From an uncultured Alphaproteobacteria bacterium (lineage in GTDB: Bacteria > Pseudomonadota > Alphaproteobacteria > RF32 > CAG-239): DNA of 5,270 nt. The first letter of the stretch is position 1. Each line of letters starts with the position of its first letter. The notes below the pieces were generated by a model. That model searched no databases. It saw nothing but the letters and a program-made list of their open reading frames with translations, and had not been told where the DNA came from. Shown in pieces: positions 1 to 5,270 of the stretch. The translations under genes and the position numbers were made by a program. Where the stretch lies: the NCBI GenBank assembly GCA_944392185.1, contig CALXVW010000113.1:1-5270 (forward strand). Reading direction: 5' to 3'.

Positions 1-1063
1 CCTCATCCGTAAATGTCAGCTTGACACCTTCCATCTCAAACATATAGACATATTGTTTGACCAGTGCATTCTTGGGCTCGGTCAGAACTTTTACCAATGC
101 GTCTTCATTCAAATCACCCAAAGTGGCAATAATCGGCAAGCGCCCTACAAACTCAGGAATAAGCCCGTATTTTAGCAAATCTTCCGGCTGAACGTCTTTG
201 ATAATCTCTCCAATGCCACGCTCCTCTTTGGCGGCAACCTTGGCTCCAAAGCCAATGGAAGTTTCTTTACCGCGGCGGCTTACTATCTTCTCCAAGCCGG
301 CAAAGGCTCCTCCGCAGATAAACAAGATGTTTGTCGTATCTACGTGCAAAAATTCCTGCTGCGGATGTTTGCGCCCTCCTTGCGGCGGAACATTGGCTAC
401 CGTGCCCTCTATAATTTTCAGCAAGGCTTGTTGCACGCCCTCCCCTGAAACATCTCTGGTGATTGATGGCCCGTCCGTCTTGCGGGTAATCTTGTCTATC
501 TCATCTATATAGACAATTCCTCTTTGGGCCTTCTCAATATCATAATTGGCGTTTTGCACCAATTTCAAAATGATATTCTCAACATCTTCGCCGACATAGC
601 CAGCCTCTGTTAGCGTCGTGGCATCGGCTATGGCAAACGGAACATCCAAAATCTTGGCCAAAGTCTGTGCCAAAAGTGTCTTACCGCTACCGGTTGAACC
701 TATCAAAATCACGTTGGATTTGGCAATCTCCACATCTTTATTGCTCTTTTGCGAATTTAATCGCTTATAGTGATTGTAAACCGCAACTGACAATACCTTC
801 TTGGCATGCTCTTGGCCAATCACATATTGGTCCAAAAACTCTTTGATTTTTGATGGTGACGGCAAACTCCCTTCCGCTGAACCAAGCCCCTCTCCTTTAT
901 TCATCTCGGCCATTTCATCGGCAACAATATTTATGCACACTTCAATGCATTCATCGCAGATATAAACTCCACGGCCGGCAATCAGCTTCTTTACCTCATT
1001 TTGGCTTTTGCCGCAAAATGAGCAATGCAATAGTCCGTCTTTGTTTTCTCTATCTTCACTCAT
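1..1063 (-). CDS. clpX: ATP-dependent Clp protease ATP-binding subunit ClpX (3' end cut by window)
   Basis: ClpX is the AAA+ unfoldase that recognises tagged or damaged cytoplasmic proteins, unfolds them with ATP and threads them into ClpP. The window holds the first 354 codons plus one base, against about 420 residues in the family, so the sensor-2 end lies beyond position 1. The reading frame is unbroken. Visible in order are the N-terminal zinc-binding domain (Cys14, Cys17, Cys36, Cys39), the VIGQ motif at 81-84, Walker A GSTGSGKT at 122-129, pore loop GYVG at 155-158, Walker B IVYIDE at 183-188, the RKH pore loop at 231-233, the ClpP-docking IGF loop at 270-272, and GLIPEFVGRLP at 300-310, which carries the conserved arginine. 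Walker A has Ser123 where proline is usual. The start at 1063 is supported by AGGA at 1071-1074, seven bases upstream and overlapping the clpP stop. Identification is near certain. Confidence 0.97.
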   Translation of the reverse strand, partial: MSEDRENKDGLLHCSFCGKSQNEVKKLIAGRGVYICDECIEVCINIVADEMAEMNKGEGLGSAEGSLPSPSKIKEFLDQYVIGQEHAKKVLSVAVYNHYKRLNSQKSNKDVEIAKSNVILIGSTGSGKTLLAQTLAKILDVPFAIADATTLTEAGYVGEDVENIILKLVQNANYDIEKAQRGIVYIDEIDKITRKTDGPSITRDVSGEGVQQALLKIIEGTVANVPPQGGRKHPQQEFLHVDTTNILFICGGAFAGLEKIVSRRGKETSIGFGAKVAAKEERGIGEIIKDVQPEDLLKYGLIPEFVGRLPIIATLGDLNEDALVKVLTEPKNALVKQYVYMFEMEGVKLTFTDE

Positions 1064-1070
1064 GATTTAA

Positions 1071-1074
1071 TCCT
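1071..1074 (-). promoter_or_regulatory. Ribosome binding site of clpX, overlapping the clpP stop codon
   Basis: AGGA on the minus strand lies seven bases before the clpX ATG and shares bases with the clpP stop TAG at 1073-1075. With only nine bases between the genes, clpX translation is probably coupled to clpP, which would help balance the two subunits. The coupling is inferred from spacing alone. Confidence 0.6.
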
Positions 1075-1702
1075 ATTTCATTACATCTTCACGGGAAGTC
1101 ACAATATGGTCTACCAGGCCAAATTTCTTGGCTTCTTCAGGTGTCATGAAGTTGTCTCTTTCCATTGCTTTTTCGATGACGGACAATTTCTGACCCGTTT
1201 TTTCGGAATATATCTTATTCAAACGTTTTTTCATATTCAAAATCAACCGGGTACGAATCTCCATATCCGTCGCCTGCCCTTGGAAACCGCCGGAAGGCTG
1301 ATGGATCATTATTTGCGAATTGGGCAAAGCAAATCTCTTGCCTTTGGCTCCCGCAGCAAGCAACAATGACCCCATTGAGCATGCCTGACCAATGCACAAT
1401 GTATTTACATCGCAGCTAATGTATTGCATGGTATCATACATGGCCATACCGGCTGTCACAGAACCTCCGGGAGAGTTGATATACAAGAAAATATCTTTCT
1501 TGGGATTTTCTGATTCCAAAAACAGTAACTGAGCACACACCAGTGATGAAACATCATCATTGACCTCACCGGTTAAAAATATAATCCGCTCTTTTAACAA
1601 TCTTGAATAAATATCAAAAGAACGTTCTCCTCTTGAGGTCTGCTCTATTACCATCGGCACAAGCGCGCCGTCGTAAATCTCGTATTCTCTCGGATTAAAC
1701 AT
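1073..1702 (-). CDS. clpP: ATP-dependent Clp protease proteolytic subunit ClpP
   Basis: ClpP is the serine peptidase that forms a barrel of two seven-subunit rings in the cytoplasm. It degrades proteins delivered by AAA+ partners, here most directly ClpX, encoded next door. The 209-aa product has normal family length. The N-terminal stretch ALVPMVIEQTSRGERSFD (13-30) is strongly conserved and follows a short variable leader that is probably processed. The catalytic triad is Ser109 (GQACSMGS), His134 (MIHQP) and Asp183 (ERDNFM). INSPGG at 75-80 lies by the oxyanion site. Cys108 stands before the catalytic serine where many family members have alanine. The start at 1702 is backed by AAGGA at 1710-1714, seven bases upstream. 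It is followed by clpX after nine bases, forming a probable clpPX operon. Identification is near certain. Confidence 0.98.
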   Translation of the reverse strand: MFNPREYEIYDGALVPMVIEQTSRGERSFDIYSRLLKERIIFLTGEVNDDVSSLVCAQLLFLESENPKKDIFLYINSPGGSVTAGMAMYDTMQYISCDVNTLCIGQACSMGSLLLAAGAKGKRFALPNSQIMIHQPSGGFQGQATDMEIRTRLILNMKKRLNKIYSEKTGQKLSVIEKAMERDNFMTPEEAKKFGLVDHIVTSREDVMK

Positions 1703-1709
1703 TAGCTTT

Positions 1710-1714
1710 TCCTT
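1710..1714 (-). promoter_or_regulatory. Ribosome binding site of clpP
   Basis: AAGGA on the minus strand, seven bases before the clpP ATG at 1702. It supports the chosen start, since no other in-frame start lies close by with a comparable site. Confidence 0.6.
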
Positions 1715-1728
1715 CTCTTATTTCAATT

Positions 1729-1756
1729 CTTATCAATATAAGCACAATATACTCAA
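1729..1756 (-). promoter_or_regulatory. Possible clpP promoter (weak)
   Basis: Within the AT-rich gap, TTGAGT (1751-1756) and GATAAG (1729-1734) are separated by 16 bases. Each matches the sigma70 consensus at four of six positions. Transcription would start roughly 20 bases before clpP. Chance matches are common in sequence this AT-rich, so this is only a candidate. I saw no clear heat-shock sigma32-type element, though clpP is often under heat-shock control in proteobacteria. Confidence 0.3.
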
Positions 1757-1774
1757 TAATTTATTAAGAAAAGG

Positions 1775-1793
1775 AAAAAAGTAAATCTTTTTT
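1775..1793 (-). terminator. Possible weak terminator after the methyltransferase gene
   Basis: Read on the minus strand, AAAAAAG and CTTTTTT form a perfect 7-bp inverted repeat around the loop ATTTA. It begins eight bases after the methyltransferase stop, and more T-rich sequence follows. Only one pair in the stem is G-C, so the hairpin is weak and may not stop RNA polymerase efficiently. If it fails, the glycan cassette and clpPX would share a transcript. Confidence 0.25.
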
Positions 1794-1800
1794 ATCTTCG

Positions 1801-2484
1801 TTATTCTTTTTTAGCCACCAGCAACAGATTTTTTCCAAACAACCTTCCTTGGCTTAAAAAATCTGCCAAACGGCTCAGCGGAAACACAAATCTATCATAA
1901 AACCAAACTGATTTCTTGCTTAATCTTCCGCTCTTTTTTGACACCAACTTAAACAACATTGCCGCAAACCAGCCAACAAAATCCTCATAACGGCAATTTT
2001 TCACCACAAACCCTGCCGCACGCACCTTCTTTAACAGATCTTCTTTTTCATAACGTCTGAAATGCCCCACCTCTTTATCCATTGCCGAATATAGACATGC
2101 AAAGGCCGGAACATATATCAGAACCACTCCCCCTCTTTTCATTTTCTGCCAAAGCAGCCTTAAAACTTCTTCATCTTTCTCAATATGCTCCAAAACGTTT
2201 AAGCTGTAGATGAAGTCTGCCTCGTTATCTGCCAAGCATTCAAGCGATTTTACTTTTTTCAGACCTTGCAAATGTTCTTGCATATTTTCTGCCGGCTCAA
2301 TACACACAACCCTTTTGTTACTTTGCTTTTCTACTTCTTTGGCAAAACATCCGTTCCCGGCTCCAAAATCTATTATCTTCTCCGCTTTAGCCGGCATATT
2401 GTTTACAACCTTTTCAACCAGCCAAGAATTATAATTTTTGGCTTCTTTCATTGCCTCAAGGTTATCTGCGCCGGCATAGTCCAT
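1801..2484 (-). CDS. Class I SAM-dependent methyltransferase
   Basis: A 227-aa protein with a Rossmann-type SAM methyltransferase fold. Motif I is IIDFGAGNG at 37-45. The acidic end of the second strand is CIEP at 61-64, where Glu63 should bind the SAM ribose. SLNVLEHI at 94-101 and the GGVVLIYVP strand at 118-126 follow. HFRRY at 141-145 and the segment to about 160 resemble methyltransferases in glycan clusters. No signal peptide or clear membrane helix is seen, so it is probably cytoplasmic. The region 166-212 is rich in aromatic and hydrophobic residues and could touch the membrane or substrate. The start at 2484 lies two bases after the stop of the preceding GT2 gene, with GGAG at 2492-2495 as its binding site. 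Its context suggests methylation of a glycan or lipid-linked intermediate, but O-, N- or C-methylation cannot be told apart here. Confidence 0.85.
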   Translation of the reverse strand: MDYAGADNLEAMKEAKNYNSWLVEKVVNNMPAKAEKIIDFGAGNGCFAKEVEKQSNKRVVCIEPAENMQEHLQGLKKVKSLECLADNEADFIYSLNVLEHIEKDEEVLRLLWQKMKRGGVVLIYVPAFACLYSAMDKEVGHFRRYEKEDLLKKVRAAGFVVKNCRYEDFVGWFAAMLFKLVSKKSGRLSKKSVWFYDRFVFPLSRLADFLSQGRLFGKNLLLVAKKE

Positions 2485-2486
2485 CC

Positions 2487-3413
2487 CTATTCTCCGGAAA
2501 GTTTATAATTCAAATAGTGCAGACGTCTATTCTCGTGGCGGCTTTTGCTCTGAGAATCCAAAATAAATCCAACCAGCAAACAAATGCCAAAGCAAATCAT
2601 CAGCCCCATCGCCAAAATGGAGCGCGGAAGCCACGGCACCGTTCCAGTCTCAAAATAGTGCGAAATCACCGGAACTCCTAAAATTAATGATAACACAAAA
2701 AACACTGCCGAGATGGCGCTGAAAAACAGCATCGGACGTTCGTCTTTTACCAAATTTACAATCATCAGCAAAATCCTTACCCCGTCTTTGATTGTCGACA
2801 GTTTGCTCACAGAGCCAAACGGGCGGGCAAAATAGTCCGTATCTACCTCTTGCATGGGGATTCTTGATGAGAGAGCATGAACCGTCAACTCTGTTTCTAT
2901 CTCAAACCCGCTTGATGCCGCAGGAAAAGTCTTTACAAAGCGGCGGCTGAAAACTCTAAAACCTGACAACATGTCCGTCAGATGATGATGGAAAAAGCAC
3001 TGCACCAGCTTGGTCAAGGCCACATTGCCCCAGCGGTGCCCAACCCGATAGGCCGCCAAATCAACCTCTTTGCGCGCGCCTATCACCATATCCAAATTGT
3101 TCTCGCTCAACGTCTTTATCAGCAATGGCGTTTTGGCAATATCATAGGTCTTGTCGCCATCGCTCATCACATATATATCCGCATCTATATCCGCAAACAT
3201 TCTTCTGACAACATTGCCCTTCCCCTGAAGCTTTTCCTGCCGCACAATGGCGCCCGCTTTTTTTGCCTCTGCGGCCGTATTATCCGTGGAGTTATTGTCA
3301 TATACATAAACTTCCGCCTCAGGCAGAACTTCTTTGAACGCCTCAACAACTTCTCTTATCGCCATTCCTTCATTGTAACAAGGAATGATAACCGCCGTTC
3401 TTAACTCCCTCAT
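2487..3413 (-). CDS. GT2 family glycosyltransferase, polyprenyl-phosphate sugar transferase-like, with two C-terminal membrane helices
   Basis: A 308-aa inverting GT-A glycosyltransferase related to dolichol-phosphate mannose synthase and GtrB/ArnC-type enzymes. These move a sugar from a nucleotide donor to a polyprenyl phosphate at the cytoplasmic membrane face. Motifs in order are VIIPCYNEG at 8-16, YDNNSTDNT at 38-46, the DxD-type metal and nucleotide site DGD at 85-87 within DGDKTYD, SGFR at 150-153, and GFEIETELTVHAL at 169-181. Two hydrophobic spans at about 228-250 and 264-286 should anchor it, followed by a charged tail. The start at 3413 overlaps the stop of the upstream membrane gene by four bases (ATGA). 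A strong GGAGG at 3419-3423 lies five bases before it. The neighbouring GT-C-type gene fits a pair in which this enzyme makes the lipid-linked donor. The sugar is unknown. Confidence 0.88.
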   Translation of the reverse strand: MRELRTAVIIPCYNEGMAIREVVEAFKEVLPEAEVYVYDNNSTDNTAAEAKKAGAIVRQEKLQGKGNVVRRMFADIDADIYVMSDGDKTYDIAKTPLLIKTLSENNLDMVIGARKEVDLAAYRVGHRWGNVALTKLVQCFFHHHLTDMLSGFRVFSRRFVKTFPAASSGFEIETELTVHALSSRIPMQEVDTDYFARPFGSVSKLSTIKDGVRILLMIVNLVKDERPMLFFSAISAVFFVLSLILGVPVISHYFETGTVPWLPRSILAMGLMICFGICLLVGFILDSQSKSRHENRRLHYLNYKLSGE

Positions 3414-5119
3414 TGATACCTCCAGCGAAAAACTGACTTTACCTTATCTTTAGGTACACACAATACCCAATTCATCATATTATTTATCAATTTATGACAT
3501 TCTAAGCCTTCTTGTTTGGCGTAATTGTGATAATATCTCATATACTTTATATTAAAAGAAAATAATAGAGCCTGAGGGGTATATTTTTCTTTGAATATTT
3601 CTTTTTTCTTTTCCATCCATTTGCCTTGGCGAAAAACTTTTCCTTCATGATTAAAACCATTCGTATCCATCAATATTCCCCGAACATTTGTACTTTGATT
3701 CAATAATGGTAAAATACCTCCCACAGGCATCTCATACATTTGAAGCAATGTTCCTTCCGGAAGCTTAATATCCTCCATCTCCACAAACTTTGTAAACTCC
3801 CCATATTTTTCTCTATATTCATTATCTTCTTTTAATTCCAAATACATATTTTCATACATTGAGAAATTTTGGCTCTTTTCCAATCTTTGATCCCAGTGAC
3901 TGCTGTAATATGGCGTCGTCAGCAAAATATAACTGACTATGATTATTAAAGATAAAAATACACTCTGCCTCATTATTCCTCTCTTAGGATATAATGCTAC
4001 TCCGGCTTTTACAAAGATTATTCCACAAATTAGAGACACCGGAATATAGTAACGAGAAATGCTAAAGAGCAATAACCATGTGACATATGAACAACCACTC
4101 AAAAAACAAAGAATTGTCATTAAGCGAGATATCTGTTTCTGTTTATAATCTTTCTTGTGCCGCCTTATAAGACTATAAATCAGCCAGCCTATAAACAAGG
4201 AATATAATAGAATGTTTCTGTAGTCTATTATGAAAAATTCGCTTTCTGTTTTGAATTTTGAAAATAAAATATAAAATGGATAAAATATATATCCTAAAAA
4301 ATCCGGCGGTAAATAACTTTCATCTCTAAAGCTTGTTAAATCGTAGTATTCTGACTTAAATATGTTGTTAAACAGAGGGAAAAACGGATTGCCAAAACTC
4401 TTATACAACCGCCACATCCAAAATCCGTTTGTGAGCAAAAAGCCTATTAACCCTCCCAGCACAAAAAGACCTAATAGCTTTGGAAACGGACGCAAAAATC
4501 GATAGCATAAAATCAGTGTCGCACCGCTTGCAACGCAATAGGTCACCGCGGTCAGTTTTAAACCGGCCGCAGCCCCGAGCAGAAATCCGGCAAGCAAAAA
4601 AACTCTGCCTCGCAATACCATAGTTGATGATTTTTTTATTTCGTTTAATATCAACCACCATGAAATCATTACTAAAAGAGAAATGCTCATCTCATTGGTA
4701 CATGTGCCGATTTGCGAAAAAAACGGCCATGATGTTATCCCAAAGGCTAACACCAATACCGATAAGCTATGGTCTTTCCATTTATTTTCGCTAAAAAATA
4801 AACGAATAATCTTATAAAAAACAAAGGCAACCGCTCCGGCCCAAAAGCCTTGAATAAACATTATCAAATCAGGATAATCATTCCAGCCATCAACCATCAG
4901 ATATAGCGGTATATCTATCAGCGGATTGAAAAAAGTATTAATCCCTGCAGGGGCTATATCATAATTCCAGCGTTCATTTAAAAATGCCCAAGGGTTGTAA
5001 AAATGGTAGTTGGCCCAATCCCACAAAACCTCAAATTTGTAGTGCACACTTATGGCGCCAAACACCACCAAAAATAAAATCAACTGTGTTAAATTTGATT
5101 TGCAAAAGCGTCTTAGCAT
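3410..5119 (-). CDS. Polytopic membrane protein, probable GT-C fold glycosyltransferase
   Basis: A 569-aa integral membrane protein with about ten hydrophobic spans. Estimated spans are 10-26, 84-107, 118-134, 144-160, 172-186, 188-206, 214-234, 300-318, 333-352, 357-375 and 386-402; two of these may form one re-entrant segment. The first external loop holds the acidic and aromatic stretch WDWANYHFYNPWAF from 33, with Asp34 a candidate catalytic base. It also holds AGINTFFNPLIDIPLYL from 58. GNPFFPLFN at 243-251 resembles a motif I recall from other large uncharacterised membrane glycosyltransferase-like proteins. Residues 403-569 form a soluble, probably periplasmic domain. GT-C enzymes use polyprenyl-phosphate sugars, which the adjacent GT2 enzyme could supply. 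The start at 5119 has GGAG six bases upstream (5126-5129); the frame stays open further upstream but offers no other usual start codon. The C-terminal half is markedly AT-rich. Membrane topology is clear, while the enzymatic call is inference. Confidence 0.7.
   Translation of the reverse strand: MLRRFCKSNLTQLILFLVVFGAISVHYKFEVLWDWANYHFYNPWAFLNERWNYDIAPAGINTFFNPLIDIPLYLMVDGWNDYPDLIMFIQGFWAGAVAFVFYKIIRLFFSENKWKDHSLSVLVLAFGITSWPFFSQIGTCTNEMSISLLVMISWWLILNEIKKSSTMVLRGRVFLLAGFLLGAAAGLKLTAVTYCVASGATLILCYRFLRPFPKLLGLFVLGGLIGFLLTNGFWMWRLYKSFGNPFFPLFNNIFKSEYYDLTSFRDESYLPPDFLGYIFYPFYILFSKFKTESEFFIIDYRNILLYSLFIGWLIYSLIRRHKKDYKQKQISRLMTILCFLSGCSYVTWLLLFSISRYYIPVSLICGIIFVKAGVALYPKRGIMRQSVFLSLIIIVSYILLTTPYYSSHWDQRLEKSQNFSMYENMYLELKEDNEYREKYGEFTKFVEMEDIKLPEGTLLQMYEMPVGGILPLLNQSTNVRGILMDTNGFNHEGKVFRQGKWMEKKKEIFKEKYTPQALLFSFNIKYMRYYHNYAKQEGLECHKLINNMMNWVLCVPKDKVKSVFRWRYQ
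3419..3423 (-). promoter_or_regulatory. Strong ribosome binding site of the GT2 gene, inside the upstream gene
   Basis: GGAGG on the minus strand, five bases before the GT2 ATG and within the last codons of the membrane glycosyltransferase gene. Together with the ATGA stop/start overlap at 3410-3413, it points to translational coupling of the two genes and decides the GT2 start. Confidence 0.65.
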
Positions 5120-5125
5120 CTTCTT

Positions 5126-5129
5126 CTCC
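5126..5129 (-). promoter_or_regulatory. Ribosome binding site of the membrane glycosyltransferase gene
   Basis: GGAG within a purine-rich leader, six bases before the ATG at 5119. It supports this start over an upstream extension of the same open frame. Confidence 0.55.
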
Positions 5130-5137
5130 CTTGTCTT

Positions 5138-5165
5138 ATCATAATCTTGCCTCTCTCTTTTGCAA
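5138..5165 (-). promoter_or_regulatory. Putative sigma70-type promoter of the glycan cassette
   Basis: TTGCAA at 5160-5165 (four of six consensus matches) and TATGAT at 5138-5143 (five of six) are separated by 16 bases. An A/T tract lies just upstream at 5166-5178 and could act as an UP-like element. Transcription would begin about a dozen bases before the binding site of the membrane glycosyltransferase, giving a short leader. The position is right for driving the three-gene cassette, but there is no experimental support. Confidence 0.45.
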
Positions 5166-5178
5166 TTTTTTTTAATAA

Positions 5179-5270
5179 CTAATCCCCACCGGTCAAGCGA
5201 CCGGAGGCAAAACTTAGCTGGTGCGGACGCGCACTCCGATAACTCCGCCGTAATCCGCTCAACTCACGAT
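5179..5270 (-). other. GC-rich stretch at window edge, possible 3' end of an upstream gene
   Basis: This stretch is clearly richer in GC than the adjoining gap and gene. On the minus strand one frame stays open from the window edge for 29 codons to TAG at 5179-5181. It reads as an arginine- and serine-rich tail ending in GRLTGGD that I do not recognise. A second frame, bounded by TGA at 5259-5261 and TAA at 5214-5216, gives ADYGGVIGVRVRTS, which looks more protein-like but is closed at both ends. A third frame runs into the membrane gene without a start codon. The stretch could be the end of a real gene, a decayed gene end, or non-coding repeat sequence. The visible part is too short to choose. 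Confidence 0.25.
5186..5207. repeat. Inverted repeat (GC-rich hairpin) upstream of the glycan cassette
   Basis: CCGGTC (5189-5194) and GACCGG (5199-5204) form a perfect 6-bp stem around AAGC. Two more C-G pairs outside an A-A mismatch extend it. No T-run follows on either strand: the minus strand continues into GGATTAG and then an A-tract, while the plus strand continues into CAAAAC. It is therefore not a canonical intrinsic terminator. It may be a REP-like palindrome, or part of the end of an upstream gene. Confidence 0.55.

Noticed and set aside
198..512. 104-codon plus-strand open frame opposite clpX
   Set aside because: It lies wholly antisense to highly conserved ClpX motifs, and its serine/proline/cysteine-rich product is typical of an antisense shadow.
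1757..1772. Near-palindrome around AATAATTTATT in the clpP upstream gap
   Set aside because: A 5-bp perfect arm of pure A/T around one base is expected by chance in such AT-rich DNA and matches no operator I know.
2982..3404. 140-codon plus-strand open frame opposite the GT2 gene
   Set aside because: It is antisense to the conserved motifs of the GT2 protein, has no clear ribosome binding site, and its product resembles no family I know. It is a shadow of the GT2 coding frame.
4401..4661. 86-codon minus-strand open frame inside the membrane glycosyltransferase gene
   Set aside because: It overlaps the membrane gene in another frame on the same strand. That gene's hydrophobic spans and motifs continue through the region, so this frame is incidental.
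5186..5207. Intrinsic terminator of an upstream gene
   Set aside because: The hairpin is good, but no T-run follows on either strand; the T8 tract at 5166-5173 is on the wrong side for plus-strand transcription, and reads as an A-tract on the minus strand.
5120..5268. Longer N-terminus for the membrane glycosyltransferase
   Set aside because: The frame is open back to TGA at 5264-5266, but contains no ATG, GTG or TTG before 5119. The added residues would be highly charged and unlike a signal segment, while the ATG at 5119 has a good binding site.
5182..5270. Possible tRNA or other structured RNA in the GC-rich edge block
   Set aside because: The GC content and hairpins suggested a tRNA, but I could not fit an acceptor stem, anticodon arm and T-arm in proper order on either strand.

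Overview
The window looks like ordinary chromosome from an AT-leaning alphaproteobacterium, perhaps an uncultured host-associated one. The taxonomic hint comes mainly from the two Clp proteins. ClpX carries stretches I associate with alphaproteobacterial ClpX, such as GAFAGLEKI followed by TSIGFGA, and EPKNALVKQY. ClpP carries ERDNFMTPEEAKKFGL. This is judged from memory of the families, not from a search. By rough line counts, base composition ranges from about 20-25% GC in parts of the large membrane gene to about 50% in clpX/clpP and the GT2 gene. All supported genes lie on the minus strand, so transcription runs from high to low coordinates.

Layout in transcription order: (1) 5182-5270, a short GC-rich stretch with inverted and direct repeats, possibly the tail of an upstream gene cut by the window edge. 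(2) 5138-5165, a plausible sigma70-type promoter. (3) 3410-5119, a 569-aa polytopic membrane protein of probable GT-C glycosyltransferase type. (4) 2487-3413, a 308-aa GT2 glycosyltransferase with two C-terminal membrane helices, resembling polyprenyl-phosphate sugar transferases. (5) 1801-2484, a 227-aa class I SAM-dependent methyltransferase. (6) 1703-1800, a 98-bp AT-rich gap with a possible weak terminator and a possible clpP promoter. (7) 1073-1702, complete clpP. (8) 1-1063, clpX, of which the first 354 codons are present.

The three surface-sugar genes are tightly packed: a 4-bp ATGA overlap, then a 2-bp gap, with ribosome binding sites inside the preceding genes. They probably act as one unit. 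The GT2 enzyme would charge a lipid carrier with a sugar, the GT-C protein would transfer sugar across or at the membrane, and the methyltransferase would modify the glycan or an intermediate. This division of labour is inferred; neither sugar nor acceptor can be read from the sequence. clpP and clpX, 9 bp apart, encode the ClpXP protease. The gene often found before clpP (tig, trigger factor) is absent, and the glycan cassette sits in its place. I found no CRISPR array, transposase, rRNA, convincing tRNA or obviously new defence-type system.
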